NCBI GenBank assembly: GCA_016870775.1 | Contig: VGAK01000005.1 | Coordinates: 1-64,000 of the forward strand | DNA length: 64,000 nucleotides | Origin: Actinomycetota bacterium | Lineage (GTDB): Bacteria; Actinomycetota; Acidimicrobiia; Acidimicrobiales; Ilumatobacteraceae | Reading direction: 5' to 3' | Notes under the pieces: generated by a model | Seen by the model: only the letters and a program-made list of their open reading frames with translations | Database searches by the model: none | Told to the model about the DNA's origin: nothing | Program-made: the position numbers and the translations under genes | Shown here: one piece after another, positions 15,795 through 22,980 of the stretch | Layout of the letters: each line of letters begins with the position of its first letter | Numbering within the stretch: the first letter of the stretch is position 1

Positions 15795-15890
15795 GGAGGC
15801 GTGCGAGCACCTGGTGGGCTTCGCTGTCTTCAAAACAGTCGGGACGGGCGACCCCCGTCCGGCGGGTTCGATTCCCGTCCGCCTCCGCCA
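15795..15890 (+). tRNA. selC: tRNA-Sec (anticodon UCA)
   Basis: A 96-nt tRNA with encoded CCA. Acceptor strands are GGAGGCGT and CCGCCTCC followed by discriminator G; the first seven pairs are perfect and the eighth is T-C. The anticodon stem GCTGT/ACAGT closes a CTTCAAA loop with anticodon TCA, decoding UGA. The variable arm is a long hairpin (GGACGGG/CCCGTCC) and the T arm is GCGGG-TTCGATT-CCCGT, or six pairs if the next bases are counted. The D stem GAGCAC/GGGCTT contains a mismatch. Long variable arm, UCA anticodon and 13-bp acceptor-T stack identify it. It is transcribed opposite to the flanking genes and abuts the selB stop codon. Confidence 0.95.
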
Positions 15891-17594
15891 TCACGTGCTG
15901 CCGCGACCGAGCCGTGGACCCGCGATGCGCATGTCGCCGCGCCGGAGGGTCCAACCCGCTCGATCGAGGCAAGCCGCCAGGGGAACTGCGTGCTTGCGAG
16001 TGATCCCGAGTCGCTCGCGCAGCGTCGAGACGGTGAACCCCCCGGGATGGGCGGCGAGGAGCTCCGCCACGACCGGCGCGAGCGAGGCGATGATGTCGGC
16101 GTGAAAAGCCATGCCGTCGTGCTCGAGGACATGACCGGCAGCGACGAGACGTCGCACGATGTCGCGGTCCAGCCCGGCAGTCCCGGGGCCCGCGATGCCG
16201 GCGTTCCTGATCGCTTCGGCGATCGGGTGGGAAGCGAGCGGGTCGGCACCGCGACGTGCCACGCCAACCTCGATGCGCACATCAGCGAACGTGGCGACGA
16301 GATCGCGCTCCCACGGCTCGAGCAGTTCCAGCGCGACATCGCCCCTGTCGAGCATCGACGACAACCGTGACGTGGCGGCCTCGAGGTTCGCGGGTGCGGC
16401 ACACCACCGACCCACCACCGGCACCACGTCGCGGCCGGTGAGCCGGCGGGCAACTTTGGTGTCGATGAATCCGTGGGCCGCCAACTGCGACTCGACGGAC
16501 CCGTCCGGCCGGGCATGGGAGGGACGCCGCAGCGGTGCGACATCGAGCACCGTGCCTCCTGCGATCGTGGTCGCATCCCCGGTGCGGCGCACCACGATGC
16601 GATCCCCGGGCGCCATCGGCCATGCACGGGGAATCCGCACACGCCAGAGCCCGGGTGTCGCGAGCGGGCGCAGTGAGGCCTCGACACGGTCGGTCCCGAA
16701 GTGGACGGTGTGGCCCGATCCCGGGCGCGGGGGCTCGTCGATTCCGCGCGCGGGGTCGATCCGCACGTCGAAGACATCCGTGACGTGCCAGTCACCATCG
16801 ACCACGAGTGCGTCACCCCGCTCGATGTCGGCGGTGGAGAGACTCGCCAGGTTGACTGCGCACCGGTGTCCGGGGAGACACTCGCTGATGGACCCACCGT
16901 GGCGCTGCAACGACCGGATGTGGCCGCGCGTCCCGGTGCGCACGATCATCACCTCATCGCCGACGCGGAGTCGGCCATGTCCGAGGGTCCCGGTCACGAT
17001 CGTTCCCGCCCCGGGGATCGTGAAGACCCGGTCCACGAACAGGCGCGGGCGTCCGTCGGGTGCCCCTGCCGTCGACGATGCCGATGCCACCGTGCCGAGC
17101 GTGTCCCGCAGTGCGCGACGGCACTCTGCGAGGCCGACCCCGGTCAGCGACGACACCGGCATAGGGGTCGTCCACCGGATCGGGCTCGAGGCGAGGATGG
17201 CGGTGGTTTCCCGTGAGAGTTCGGCGAGACGATCGTCATCGACCAGATCGCACTTGGTGAGAGCGACCACACCGGCGGGGACCGCGAGCAGCTCGAGGAT
17301 CGCGAGGTGCTCGCGGGTCTGTGGCATCCATCCCTCGCGTGCGTCGATCACGAGCAGGACCGCACCAACCGCTGCCACTCCGGCGACCATCGTGCGCACG
17401 AGGTCGGCGTGGCCGGGGACGTCGACGAAGCTCAGCACACTCCCGTCGTCACCGTCGGTGTGGGCGAAACCCAACTCGATCGTCATGCCGCGGCGCTTCT
17501 CCTCGGCGAGTCGGTCGGGGTCGGTGCCGGTCAACGCCCGGACGAGCGAGGATTTTCCGTGGTCGACGTGTCCGGCGGTCGCGATGACCGTCAC
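15891..17594 (-). CDS. selB: selenocysteine-specific elongation factor SelB
   Basis: Translation GTPase (567 aa; E. coli SelB 614) that carries Sec-tRNA to ribosomes paused at a UGA with a SECIS hairpin. G motifs: GHVDHGKSSLVRAL, the switch GMTIELGFA, DVPGHADLVRTM and TKCD. EF-Tu-like domains 2 and 3 follow (about residues 175-340). The C-terminal part contains winged-helix repeats (VVAELLAAHPGGFTVSTLRE), the SECIS-binding module. The GTG start overlaps the selA stop codon (GTGA). The stop codon is directly next to the CCA end of tRNA-Sec. Confidence 0.95.
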   Translation of the reverse strand: MTVIATAGHVDHGKSSLVRALTGTDPDRLAEEKRRGMTIELGFAHTDGDDGSVLSFVDVPGHADLVRTMVAGVAAVGAVLLVIDAREGWMPQTREHLAILELLAVPAGVVALTKCDLVDDDRLAELSRETTAILASSPIRWTTPMPVSSLTGVGLAECRRALRDTLGTVASASSTAGAPDGRPRLFVDRVFTIPGAGTIVTGTLGHGRLRVGDEVMIVRTGTRGHIRSLQRHGGSISECLPGHRCAVNLASLSTADIERGDALVVDGDWHVTDVFDVRIDPARGIDEPPRPGSGHTVHFGTDRVEASLRPLATPGLWRVRIPRAWPMAPGDRIVVRRTGDATTIAGGTVLDVAPLRRPSHARPDGSVESQLAAHGFIDTKVARRLTGRDVVPVVGRWCAAPANLEAATSRLSSMLDRGDVALELLEPWERDLVATFADVRIEVGVARRGADPLASHPIAEAIRNAGIAGPGTAGLDRDIVRRLVAAGHVLEHDGMAFHADIIASLAPVVAELLAAHPGGFTVSTLRERLGITRKHAVPLAACLDRAGWTLRRGDMRIAGPRLGRGST

Positions 17595-18895
17595 GGTGCA
17601 CCCAGTGATCGGAGCGCGTCGACCACGATGCCGTCATCGGCGGGGTCCACGGAGCGCAGGTCCAGGATCGTGGTGCCCTCCGATTGGCGCGCGACGACGG
17701 GCACGACATGGCCGCGCAAGGCTGCTGTGCGGTCACCGTCGAGGGCGATGCCGTGCGAGTCGATGGTGGTGTCGGGCGCCGACCCCGCACCGACGAGGGA
17801 CGTGGTCGCGATGGCTCGGCCGCACCCGGCCCGACGGGTGATCTCCTCGGCGCGCCGGGCGAGTGTCTCGGTGTCAGTGGTGAGCATCCGCCAGAACGGG
17901 ATCGCCTCGCACGCCGTCCTCGCCGCGAAGTGCAGGAGTGCCTCCTGGAGCAACTGGAGAGTGTGGCCCCCGGGCCTGAGCGCACGCATCAACGGGTGCG
18001 CGGCACACGCGGCGACGAGGTCGGCGCGCCCCGCGACGATGCCGCACTGGGGTCCGCCGAGGAGCTTGTCGCCGCTGAAGGTGACGAGGTCGGCGCCGTC
18101 GGCGAGCGCCTGGCGCGCCGCGGGCTCGGTGCGCAACCAGCCCGGCACGTGCATGTTCCCCCCGTGCGGCCTCGCCGTCATCCATGGGCAGTCGTTGTCG
18201 AGGAGTCCCGATCCGATGTCGACCACCACCGGCACCGGGAGCGTCGCGAGATCGGGCACCGGGGTCGACTCCACGAAGCCGATCTGTGCGAAATTTGACG
18301 GGTGCACCTTCATCACCAGGGCGATGTCGCTCGTGGGGGAATCGATCGCGCGTGAGTAGTCGGCCAGACGGGTGCGGTTGGTGGTGCCGACATCGACGAG
18401 CCGGGCACCGGACTGCTCCATCACCTCGGGAACCCTGAAGCCACCGCCGATCTCGACCGACTCCCCCCGCGACAGCGCGACGCCGCGTCCGTTCGCGAGC
18501 GCTGCGAGCACCAGCATCACGGCTGCGGCGTTGTTGTTGACAACCACCGCGGACTCCGCGCCTGTCAGGATGCGCAGGAGGCGCGCGATCGGGTCCTGGC
18601 GCGATCCGCGCGACCCCGTCGCGAGGTCGAACTCGAGTGCACTCGGTCGACCCGAGGTGGACATGGACAGTGGGGCGCGACCGAGGTTGGTGTGCAGCAG
18701 GACGCCCGTCGCGTTCACCACATCGGCCAGCAGGGCGCGCCGAAGTTCGTCGGCGAGTCGATCAGCGAGTGCCACGGCATCGATCGGCTGTTCCGACACG
18801 GCGCGCCGCGCACAGTCGACCAGCACCGCGTGCGGGAGCTCGTGGCGGGTGGCGAGGTCTCGCGCCAGTGCATCGACCGAGGGCGGGTGCGTCAC
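17591..18895 (-). CDS. selA: L-seryl-tRNA(Sec) selenium transferase SelA
   Basis: PLP enzyme (434 aa) converting Ser-tRNA-Sec to Sec-tRNA-Sec with selenophosphate. Conserved blocks: ADVVNATGVLLHTNLGRAPL, VVNNNAAAVMLVLAALANGR, SRGESVEIGGGFRVPEVMEQ, VDIGSGLL and TFSGDKLLGGPQCGI, whose Lys binds PLP. The GTG at 18895 overlaps the stop of a short leaderless ORF (GTGA), suggesting translational coupling; ATG 18910 in the same frame is an alternative. It is followed by selB with a 4-bp overlap. Confidence 0.94.
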   Translation of the reverse strand: MTHPPSVDALARDLATRHELPHAVLVDCARRAVSEQPIDAVALADRLADELRRALLADVVNATGVLLHTNLGRAPLSMSTSGRPSALEFDLATGSRGSRQDPIARLLRILTGAESAVVVNNNAAAVMLVLAALANGRGVALSRGESVEIGGGFRVPEVMEQSGARLVDVGTTNRTRLADYSRAIDSPTSDIALVMKVHPSNFAQIGFVESTPVPDLATLPVPVVVDIGSGLLDNDCPWMTARPHGGNMHVPGWLRTEPAARQALADGADLVTFSGDKLLGGPQCGIVAGRADLVAACAAHPLMRALRPGGHTLQLLQEALLHFAARTACEAIPFWRMLTTDTETLARRAEEITRRAGCGRAIATTSLVGAGSAPDTTIDSHGIALDGDRTAALRGHVVPVVARQSEGTTILDLRSVDPADDGIVVDALRSLGAP

Positions 18896-18948
18896 GGACC
18901 GACCACCCATTCCGTGACGACGGCGACCATCGCAACTGCTCGGTTCAC
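18892..18948 (-). CDS. putative leaderless leader peptide upstream of selA
   Basis: An 18-residue ORF (starts GTG AAC CGA GCA, encodes MNRAVAMVAVVTEWVVGP) begins 6 nt after TAGGTT and ends at a TGA that overlaps the selA GTG start. If transcription starts at the GTG, ribosomes would translate this peptide first and could be handed on to selA. No homologue is known to me; it may simply be a coupling device. Confidence 0.4.
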   Translation of the reverse strand: MNRAVAMVAVVTEWVVGP

Positions 18949-18954
18949 GCGATC

Positions 18955-18960
18955 AACCTA
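18955..18960 (-). promoter_or_regulatory. -10 element TAGGTT for the selA-selB unit
   Basis: TAGGTT on the minus strand is 6 nt before the GTG at 18948. The divergent selD gene uses the same hexamer at 19009. Confidence 0.5.
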
Positions 18961-19008
18961 GTGAGGACCGACGCCGACCCGACCGGTCGTGGCGCACCGG
19001 CGCATGGC

Positions 19009-19014
19009 TAGGTT
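19009..19014 (+). promoter_or_regulatory. -10 element TAGGTT for leaderless selD
   Basis: TAGGTT is 6 nt before the ATG at 19021. Confidence 0.5.
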
Positions 19015-19020
19015 CTCCCC

Positions 19021-20028
19021 ATGGGCGCTCCCACCGATCCGGTTCGGCTCACCGAGTGGACCTCGTGCGGTGGGTGCGCCGCCAAGTGGGGTGCCTCCCT
19101 GCTCGGTGAGATGGTGGGAGCCCTGCCGGTCGGGTTCGATTCCTCGCTGTTGGTCGGGCTCGCACCCTTCGACGATGCCGCCGTGTACCGCCTGTCCGAT
19201 GAGTTGGCCCTCGTGAGCACCGTCGACTTCTTTCCTCCGCTGGTGGATGACCCCGACGATTTCGGTGCGATCGCGGCTGCGAACGCGTGCAGCGACGTCT
19301 TTGCCATGGGCGGGCGCGTGGTCCTTGCCGTGAACGTCGCGGCGTTCCCCGAGGAACTGCCGCGCGAAGTGATCGCCGCCATCCTCGCGGCCGCCTCGCG
19401 CACGGTTGCCGAGGCCGGTGGCACCGTGGCCGGGGGGCACACGATCCGCAACCCGGAGCCGATCTTCGGACTCGCGGTGCAGGGAGTCGTCGATCCGCGA
19501 CGGGTACTGCGCAAGTCCGGCGCCCGTGCCGGTGACGCGGCCGTTCTCTCCAAGCCGCTCGGAACCGGTGTCGTCACCGCGGGCGGGACCGCGACCCAGG
19601 TGCGGGGCGCGATCGCGGGAATGAGGACCCTCAACCGATCCGCGGCCGAGCAACTCATCGCGCTCGGTGATGCGGTGCGGGCCGCCACGGATGTGACGGG
19701 ATATGGACTCGCGGGTCACGGCTGGGAGATGGCGGATCGGTCGGGGGTGCATCTTGTCGTCGATGCGTCGTCGTTGCCTCTGTACACGGGTGCGCGGGAG
19801 GCCGTCGGTCGCGGCGTGCGCACGGGTGGCGACCCGCGCAACCGCGCCTATGTGGAGGGTCGGTTCTGGTCGGTCGACGAGGTCGCAACGGCACTGTGCA
19901 TGGACCCCCAGACCTCCGGGGGCCTCCTCGCAGCCGTCGATGAGTCGGTGGTGTCGCGTCTCGTGGACGCCGGCTGGGCGAGGGTGGGGGAGTTCACCGG
20001 CGAGACACCGGGCGTCACGATCTCGTGA
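19021..20028 (+). CDS. selD: selenide, water dikinase (selenophosphate synthetase)
   Basis: Makes selenophosphate from selenide and ATP (335 aa). The active-site loop reads TSCGGCAAKWGASLL, so this is the Cys rather than the Sec form. Further motifs: PFDDAAVYRL, VSTVDFFPPLVDDPDDFGAI, AANACSDVFAMGG, GGHTIRNPEPIFGLAV, LSKPLGTGVV, DVTGYGLAGHGWEMA and DPQTSGGLLAAV. Divergent from selA, with 72 bp between this ATG and the start of the selA leader ORF. The MoaD-like gene follows after 50 nt. Confidence 0.95.
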   Translation: MGAPTDPVRLTEWTSCGGCAAKWGASLLGEMVGALPVGFDSSLLVGLAPFDDAAVYRLSDELALVSTVDFFPPLVDDPDDFGAIAAANACSDVFAMGGRVVLAVNVAAFPEELPREVIAAILAAASRTVAEAGGTVAGGHTIRNPEPIFGLAVQGVVDPRRVLRKSGARAGDAAVLSKPLGTGVVTAGGTATQVRGAIAGMRTLNRSAAEQLIALGDAVRAATDVTGYGLAGHGWEMADRSGVHLVVDASSLPLYTGAREAVGRGVRTGGDPRNRAYVEGRFWSVDEVATALCMDPQTSGGLLAAVDESVVSRLVDAGWARVGEFTGETPGVTIS

Positions 20029-20064
20029 GCGACGGGTCGCGGGCTCGTGGTGTCTGGCCGCCGT

Positions 20065-20070
20065 TACCAT
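20065..20070 (+). promoter_or_regulatory. -10 element TACCAT for the moaD-like gene
   Basis: TACCAT is 8 nt before the ATG at 20079, so this gene may have its own leaderless promoter besides read-through from selD. Confidence 0.45.
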
Positions 20071-20078
20071 TCGCAGCG

Positions 20079-20318
20079 ATGGCCGTGATCCGACTCTTCG
20101 CCCAGGCTCGCGAGGCCGCCGGCACGGGCACGACCACCATCGATGCACCGACCGTGGCGGCGGTTCTGGACCAAGCCGTGGCCAGGTGGGGTGAGGGATT
20201 CGCAGCCGTTCTCGCGGGCTGCAAGGTGTGGGTGAACGGCGAGGAGGTGCCACTTGCGACCGCGGTGGGCGACAAAGATGAGGTGGCGGTGCTCCCGCCC
20301 GTCTCCGGAGGTTCGTGA
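20079..20318 (+). CDS. MoaD/ThiS-family beta-grasp sulfur carrier-like protein
   Basis: Small ubiquitin-like protein (79 aa). It starts AVIRLFAQAREAAG and ends VAVLPPVSGGS, the MoaD pattern. The chain ends Gly-Gly-Ser instead of Gly-Gly, so one residue would have to be removed before C-terminal activation, or it is not a carrier. No E1-like or moaE gene is in the window. The stop TGA is immediately followed by the start of the RsiG-like gene. Molybdopterin synthesis is the family's main role; another sulfur (or selenium) carrier role is possible. Confidence 0.8.
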   Translation: MAVIRLFAQAREAAGTGTTTIDAPTVAAVLDQAVARWGEGFAAVLAGCKVWVNGEEVPLATAVGDKDEVAVLPPVSGGS

Positions 20319-20798
20319 ATGGCTGACACCGGTTCGCTCGCCGAGATCCGAATCCGTCGCCGTGGTCTCCAGGATGCCGAGGATGCCGTGTCGTTCGTGC
20401 GCAGGTTGGCCCAGGGACGCCTCGATCTGGCCCACGACGAGCAGCGCCGTCGCGCCGATGGTGGGGACCGCCCCTCGGGAACGCTCGCGGAACGACTGGC
20501 CGAGGTCTTCGGTCAGCAGCACGGCGGCGGCAGCGCGCGGCCGCCGCGGGAGACGAACGTGCCGGCGGACCACCCGCTCATGCAGCAGCTGGACGAGTTG
20601 TGCGAGCACTACCAGTTCGCATCGCTCGAGACCCTCGACGACCGGTCGCTGGATGCGCTGGTCGATGGGCTGGGAATGTTCGAGCGCGAGTGCTCGCGCC
20701 AGCGTCACGAACTCTTCGAGGAGATCGATGCGTTGACGGCAGAACTCGTCCGCAGGGTCCGCGAGGGTGGTGCGGGTTCGGTCGTGTCGGGCGAATGA
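20319..20798 (+). CDS. RsiG-like protein with c-di-GMP signature motif
   Basis: A 159-residue mostly helical protein. Residues 21-36 match the RsiG signature E(x)3S(x)2R(x)3Q(x)3D exactly (E21, S25, R28, Q32, D36, in VSFVRRLAQGRLD). Residues 122-137 carry a second copy with one change (E122, S126, R129, F133 for Q, D137), in a segment ending IDALTAELVRRVREGG, typical of RsiG. Streptomyces RsiG is an antiparallel coiled-coil anti-sigma factor that binds a c-di-GMP dimer through these motifs and holds sigma WhiG. The motif match is seen; the c-di-GMP and anti-sigma role is inference. No sigma factor is adjacent. Confidence 0.75.
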   Translation: MADTGSLAEIRIRRRGLQDAEDAVSFVRRLAQGRLDLAHDEQRRRADGGDRPSGTLAERLAEVFGQQHGGGSARPPRETNVPADHPLMQQLDELCEHYQFASLETLDDRSLDALVDGLGMFERECSRQRHELFEEIDALTAELVRRVREGGAGSVVSGE

Positions 20799-20829
20799 TG
20801 AGGGTTCTGCGACCAGGGAACGGTGCACG

Positions 20830-21177
20830 ATGAGTGGCGTCGGCGACTTCATCCGTCAGCAGCGCGAGAACGCCCAGAAGAGCATCCGCGATCTCGCGCG
20901 TGCCGCCGGTGTCTCGAATCCGTACCTCTCCCAGATCGAGAGGGGCATTCGCAAGCCCTCGGCCGAGATCCTCCAGCAGATCGCCCGCGCGCTCGAGATC
21001 TCCGCGGAGAGTCTCTATGTGCGCGCCGGGATCCTCGACGGAACCCCGAAGGAGGCATCGTCGGTGCCCGAGGCGATCGCCGCTGATGCGCGCTTGTCGG
21101 CCGAGCAGAAGCAGAGCCTGTTGTCGGTGTACCGGTCGTTCGTGTCCGCGAAGGGCTCGGGCACCGACGACCCCTGA
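20830..21177 (+). CDS. XRE-family helix-turn-helix regulator
   Basis: A 115-residue DNA-binding protein of a form common in actinobacteria. The N-terminal HTH (about residues 5-62) reads FIRQQRENAQKSIRDLARAA and then SNPYLSQIERGIRKPSAEIL. The C-terminal 45 residues are a short helical region (SAEQKQSLLSVYRSFVSA). The ATG at 20830 starts the conserved part; 31 nt separate it from the RsiG-like gene, so they may be cotranscribed. Target genes unknown. Confidence 0.85.
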   Translation: MSGVGDFIRQQRENAQKSIRDLARAAGVSNPYLSQIERGIRKPSAEILQQIARALEISAESLYVRAGILDGTPKEASSVPEAIAADARLSAEQKQSLLSVYRSFVSAKGSGTDDP

Positions 21178-21235
21178 GGGATCCGGCAGCGATCGCGCAG
21201 CATCCTCCCGTGACGGGAAGCATCCTGGCGATGGG

Positions 21236-21241
21236 TAGGTT
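21236..21241 (+). promoter_or_regulatory. -10 element TAGGTT for mshA
   Basis: TAGGTT ends 9 nt before the ATG at 21251, at the long end of the leaderless spacing range. Confidence 0.45.
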
Positions 21242-21250
21242 GAATTCTCC

Positions 21251-22462
21251 ATGCGCCGCGCAGCAGTGCTCTCTCTCCACACCTCGCCACTGGCCCAGCC
21301 CGGCGTCGGTGACGGTGGCGGGATGAACGTCTATGTCCGCGAACTGGTCTCGGCGCTCGCCCACGCCGGCGTCGACTGCACCACCTACACGCGGACCTGG
21401 CGCGCCGGCCTCCCAGCCGAGGTCCTGGTGGAGCCGAACCACCGTGTCGTGCACATCGATGCGGGTGCTCCCGACATGCCCAAGGGAGATCTCACCTCCG
21501 TGGTCCCCGAGTTCACCGACCGGGTCCTCGACCACATCGTTAGCAACGGGGGAACCGACGTCGTCCACGCCAATTACTGGTTGAGCGGGCTCGCCGGCCA
21601 CTCGATCAAGCACGCGCTCGACGTGCCGCTGGTGAGCACGTTCCACACCTTCGCGCGCGTGAAGGCGCTCGGTGGCGACCCCGAGAGTTCGGACCGCGAA
21701 CGAGCCGAGACCGAGATCATCGGGTGCTCCGATGCGATCTGTGTCTCTTGCACCGAGGAGGAGCGCCAGTTCACCTCGCTCTACGGCACGCCCCCGGGCA
21801 AGATCGAGATCGTTGCTCCCGGTGTCGAGCACGCATTCTTCGCGCCGGGCGACAAGCGTGGTGCGCGCAAGGCGCTCGATCTGGGGACCGGTCCGGTCCT
21901 GCTCTTCGTCGGGCGCATCCAACCCCTCAAGGGCGCCGATGTCGCGGTGCAGTCGCTGGCCGAACTGGGGCGCAGCGACGCGGTGCTGATCGTGGTGGGT
22001 GGCGCGAGCGGGACCGAGGGTCAGACCGAGCTGGACAAGGTGCGCACGCTCACCGAACGACTCGGCGTCGCGGAGCAGGTGCGCTTCGTCGATCCCCAGC
22101 CCCACCACATTCTCTCCACCTACTACAGGGCCGCCGATGTGGTCCTGGTGCCGAGTCGCAGCGAGAGTTTCGGTCTCGTCGCCCTCGAGGCCGCCGCGTG
22201 CGGCACGCCGGTCGTGGCGAACGCCGTCGGTGGTCTGCTCACGATCGTCGAGCACGGACGCACGGGGTACCTCGTCCCCGACCGTTCGCCCGACCGCTTC
22301 GCCAGCGACATCGCCCGGATCCTCGACGACCAGGCGCTGGCCGAGCGCATGTCCGCCGCCGCCGCCGCGCGCGCCCGTGGTTACACATGGAGTTTCGCGG
22401 CGGCTCGCCTCCGCCGCGCGTACGCCGATCTCACCTCCCGGGACCGGGTCGTCTGTCGGTGA
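21251..22462 (+). CDS. mshA: D-inositol-3-phosphate glycosyltransferase MshA (mycothiol synthesis)
   Basis: GT4 glycosyltransferase (403 aa) catalysing the first committed step of mycothiol synthesis: transfer of GlcNAc from UDP-GlcNAc to inositol 3-phosphate. The N-terminus HTSPLAQPGVGDGGGMNVYV is the MshA signature. HANYWLSGLAGHSIKHAL and STFHTFARVK follow. The C-terminal domain has the nucleotide-binding FVGRIQPLKGADVAV and the PSRSESFGLVALEAAACGTP E-x7-E motif. Mycothiol is the actinobacterial low-molecular-weight thiol, so this gene is a strong marker of the phylum. Confidence 0.93.
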   Translation: MRRAAVLSLHTSPLAQPGVGDGGGMNVYVRELVSALAHAGVDCTTYTRTWRAGLPAEVLVEPNHRVVHIDAGAPDMPKGDLTSVVPEFTDRVLDHIVSNGGTDVVHANYWLSGLAGHSIKHALDVPLVSTFHTFARVKALGGDPESSDRERAETEIIGCSDAICVSCTEEERQFTSLYGTPPGKIEIVAPGVEHAFFAPGDKRGARKALDLGTGPVLLFVGRIQPLKGADVAVQSLAELGRSDAVLIVVGGASGTEGQTELDKVRTLTERLGVAEQVRFVDPQPHHILSTYYRAADVVLVPSRSESFGLVALEAAACGTPVVANAVGGLLTIVEHGRTGYLVPDRSPDRFASDIARILDDQALAERMSAAAAARARGYTWSFAAARLRRAYADLTSRDRVVCR

Positions 22463-22466
22463 TCCC

Positions 22467-22928
22467 GTGAGCGAGTTGTGGGGGGCGGGGGACCTCGAGC
22501 TCCTCGACCGTCAGATATCGGAGTGGTTGGCTCGGATGGCGGTGCGCGACGGGAACATCGTGGCGATCGACCGAGGGGAAGCCGACGAGCACCGGTGGTA
22601 CGTGCGGATGCGCGGCGAGGAGAAGGAGTTCACGACGGTCTGGCTCACCCTCGGTCAGCGGACTCTGCGCTACGAGACCTACGTGATGCCACACCCCGAG
22701 GAGAATGCCGAGGCGCTCTGGGAGCACCTGCTGCGCCGCAACGAATTCCTCGTGGGTGCGCACTTCTCGGTCGGTGTGGAGGATGCGGTGTTCCTCCGCG
22801 GGGAGTTGCCCGTTGGGTCGGTGAACGAGCAGGAGGTGGACCGGGTGGTCGGCACGCTCTGGTCGACCGTGGAGCGTGTGTTCCCGTTCATCATCCGGAT
22901 TGGATTCGCCTCGCGGTTCGCCGACTGA
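22467..22928 (+). CDS. YbjN-like (type III secretion chaperone fold) protein
   Basis: A 153-residue protein with a YbjN-like alpha/beta fold (RWYVRMRGEEKEFTTVWLTL, RYETYVMPHPEENAEALW). The GTG start is 4 nt after the mshA stop. A YbjN-domain gene directly after mshA is conserved across actinobacteria (Rv0486/Rv0487 in Mycobacterium tuberculosis), so this arrangement supports both calls. Molecular function unknown. Confidence 0.82.
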   Translation: MSELWGAGDLELLDRQISEWLARMAVRDGNIVAIDRGEADEHRWYVRMRGEEKEFTTVWLTLGQRTLRYETYVMPHPEENAEALWEHLLRRNEFLVGAHFSVGVEDAVFLRGELPVGSVNEQEVDRVVGTLWSTVERVFPFIIRIGFASRFAD

Positions 22929-22968
22929 CCCGGGCGATTCTCCCGGTCGGGTCCGCCGAGTGCGGGAT

Positions 22969-22974
22969 TAGTCT
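22969..22974 (+). promoter_or_regulatory. -10 element TAGTCT for leaderless proC
   Basis: TAGTCT is 6 nt before the ATG at 22981. Confidence 0.5.
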
Positions 22975-22980
22975 CGTCCC

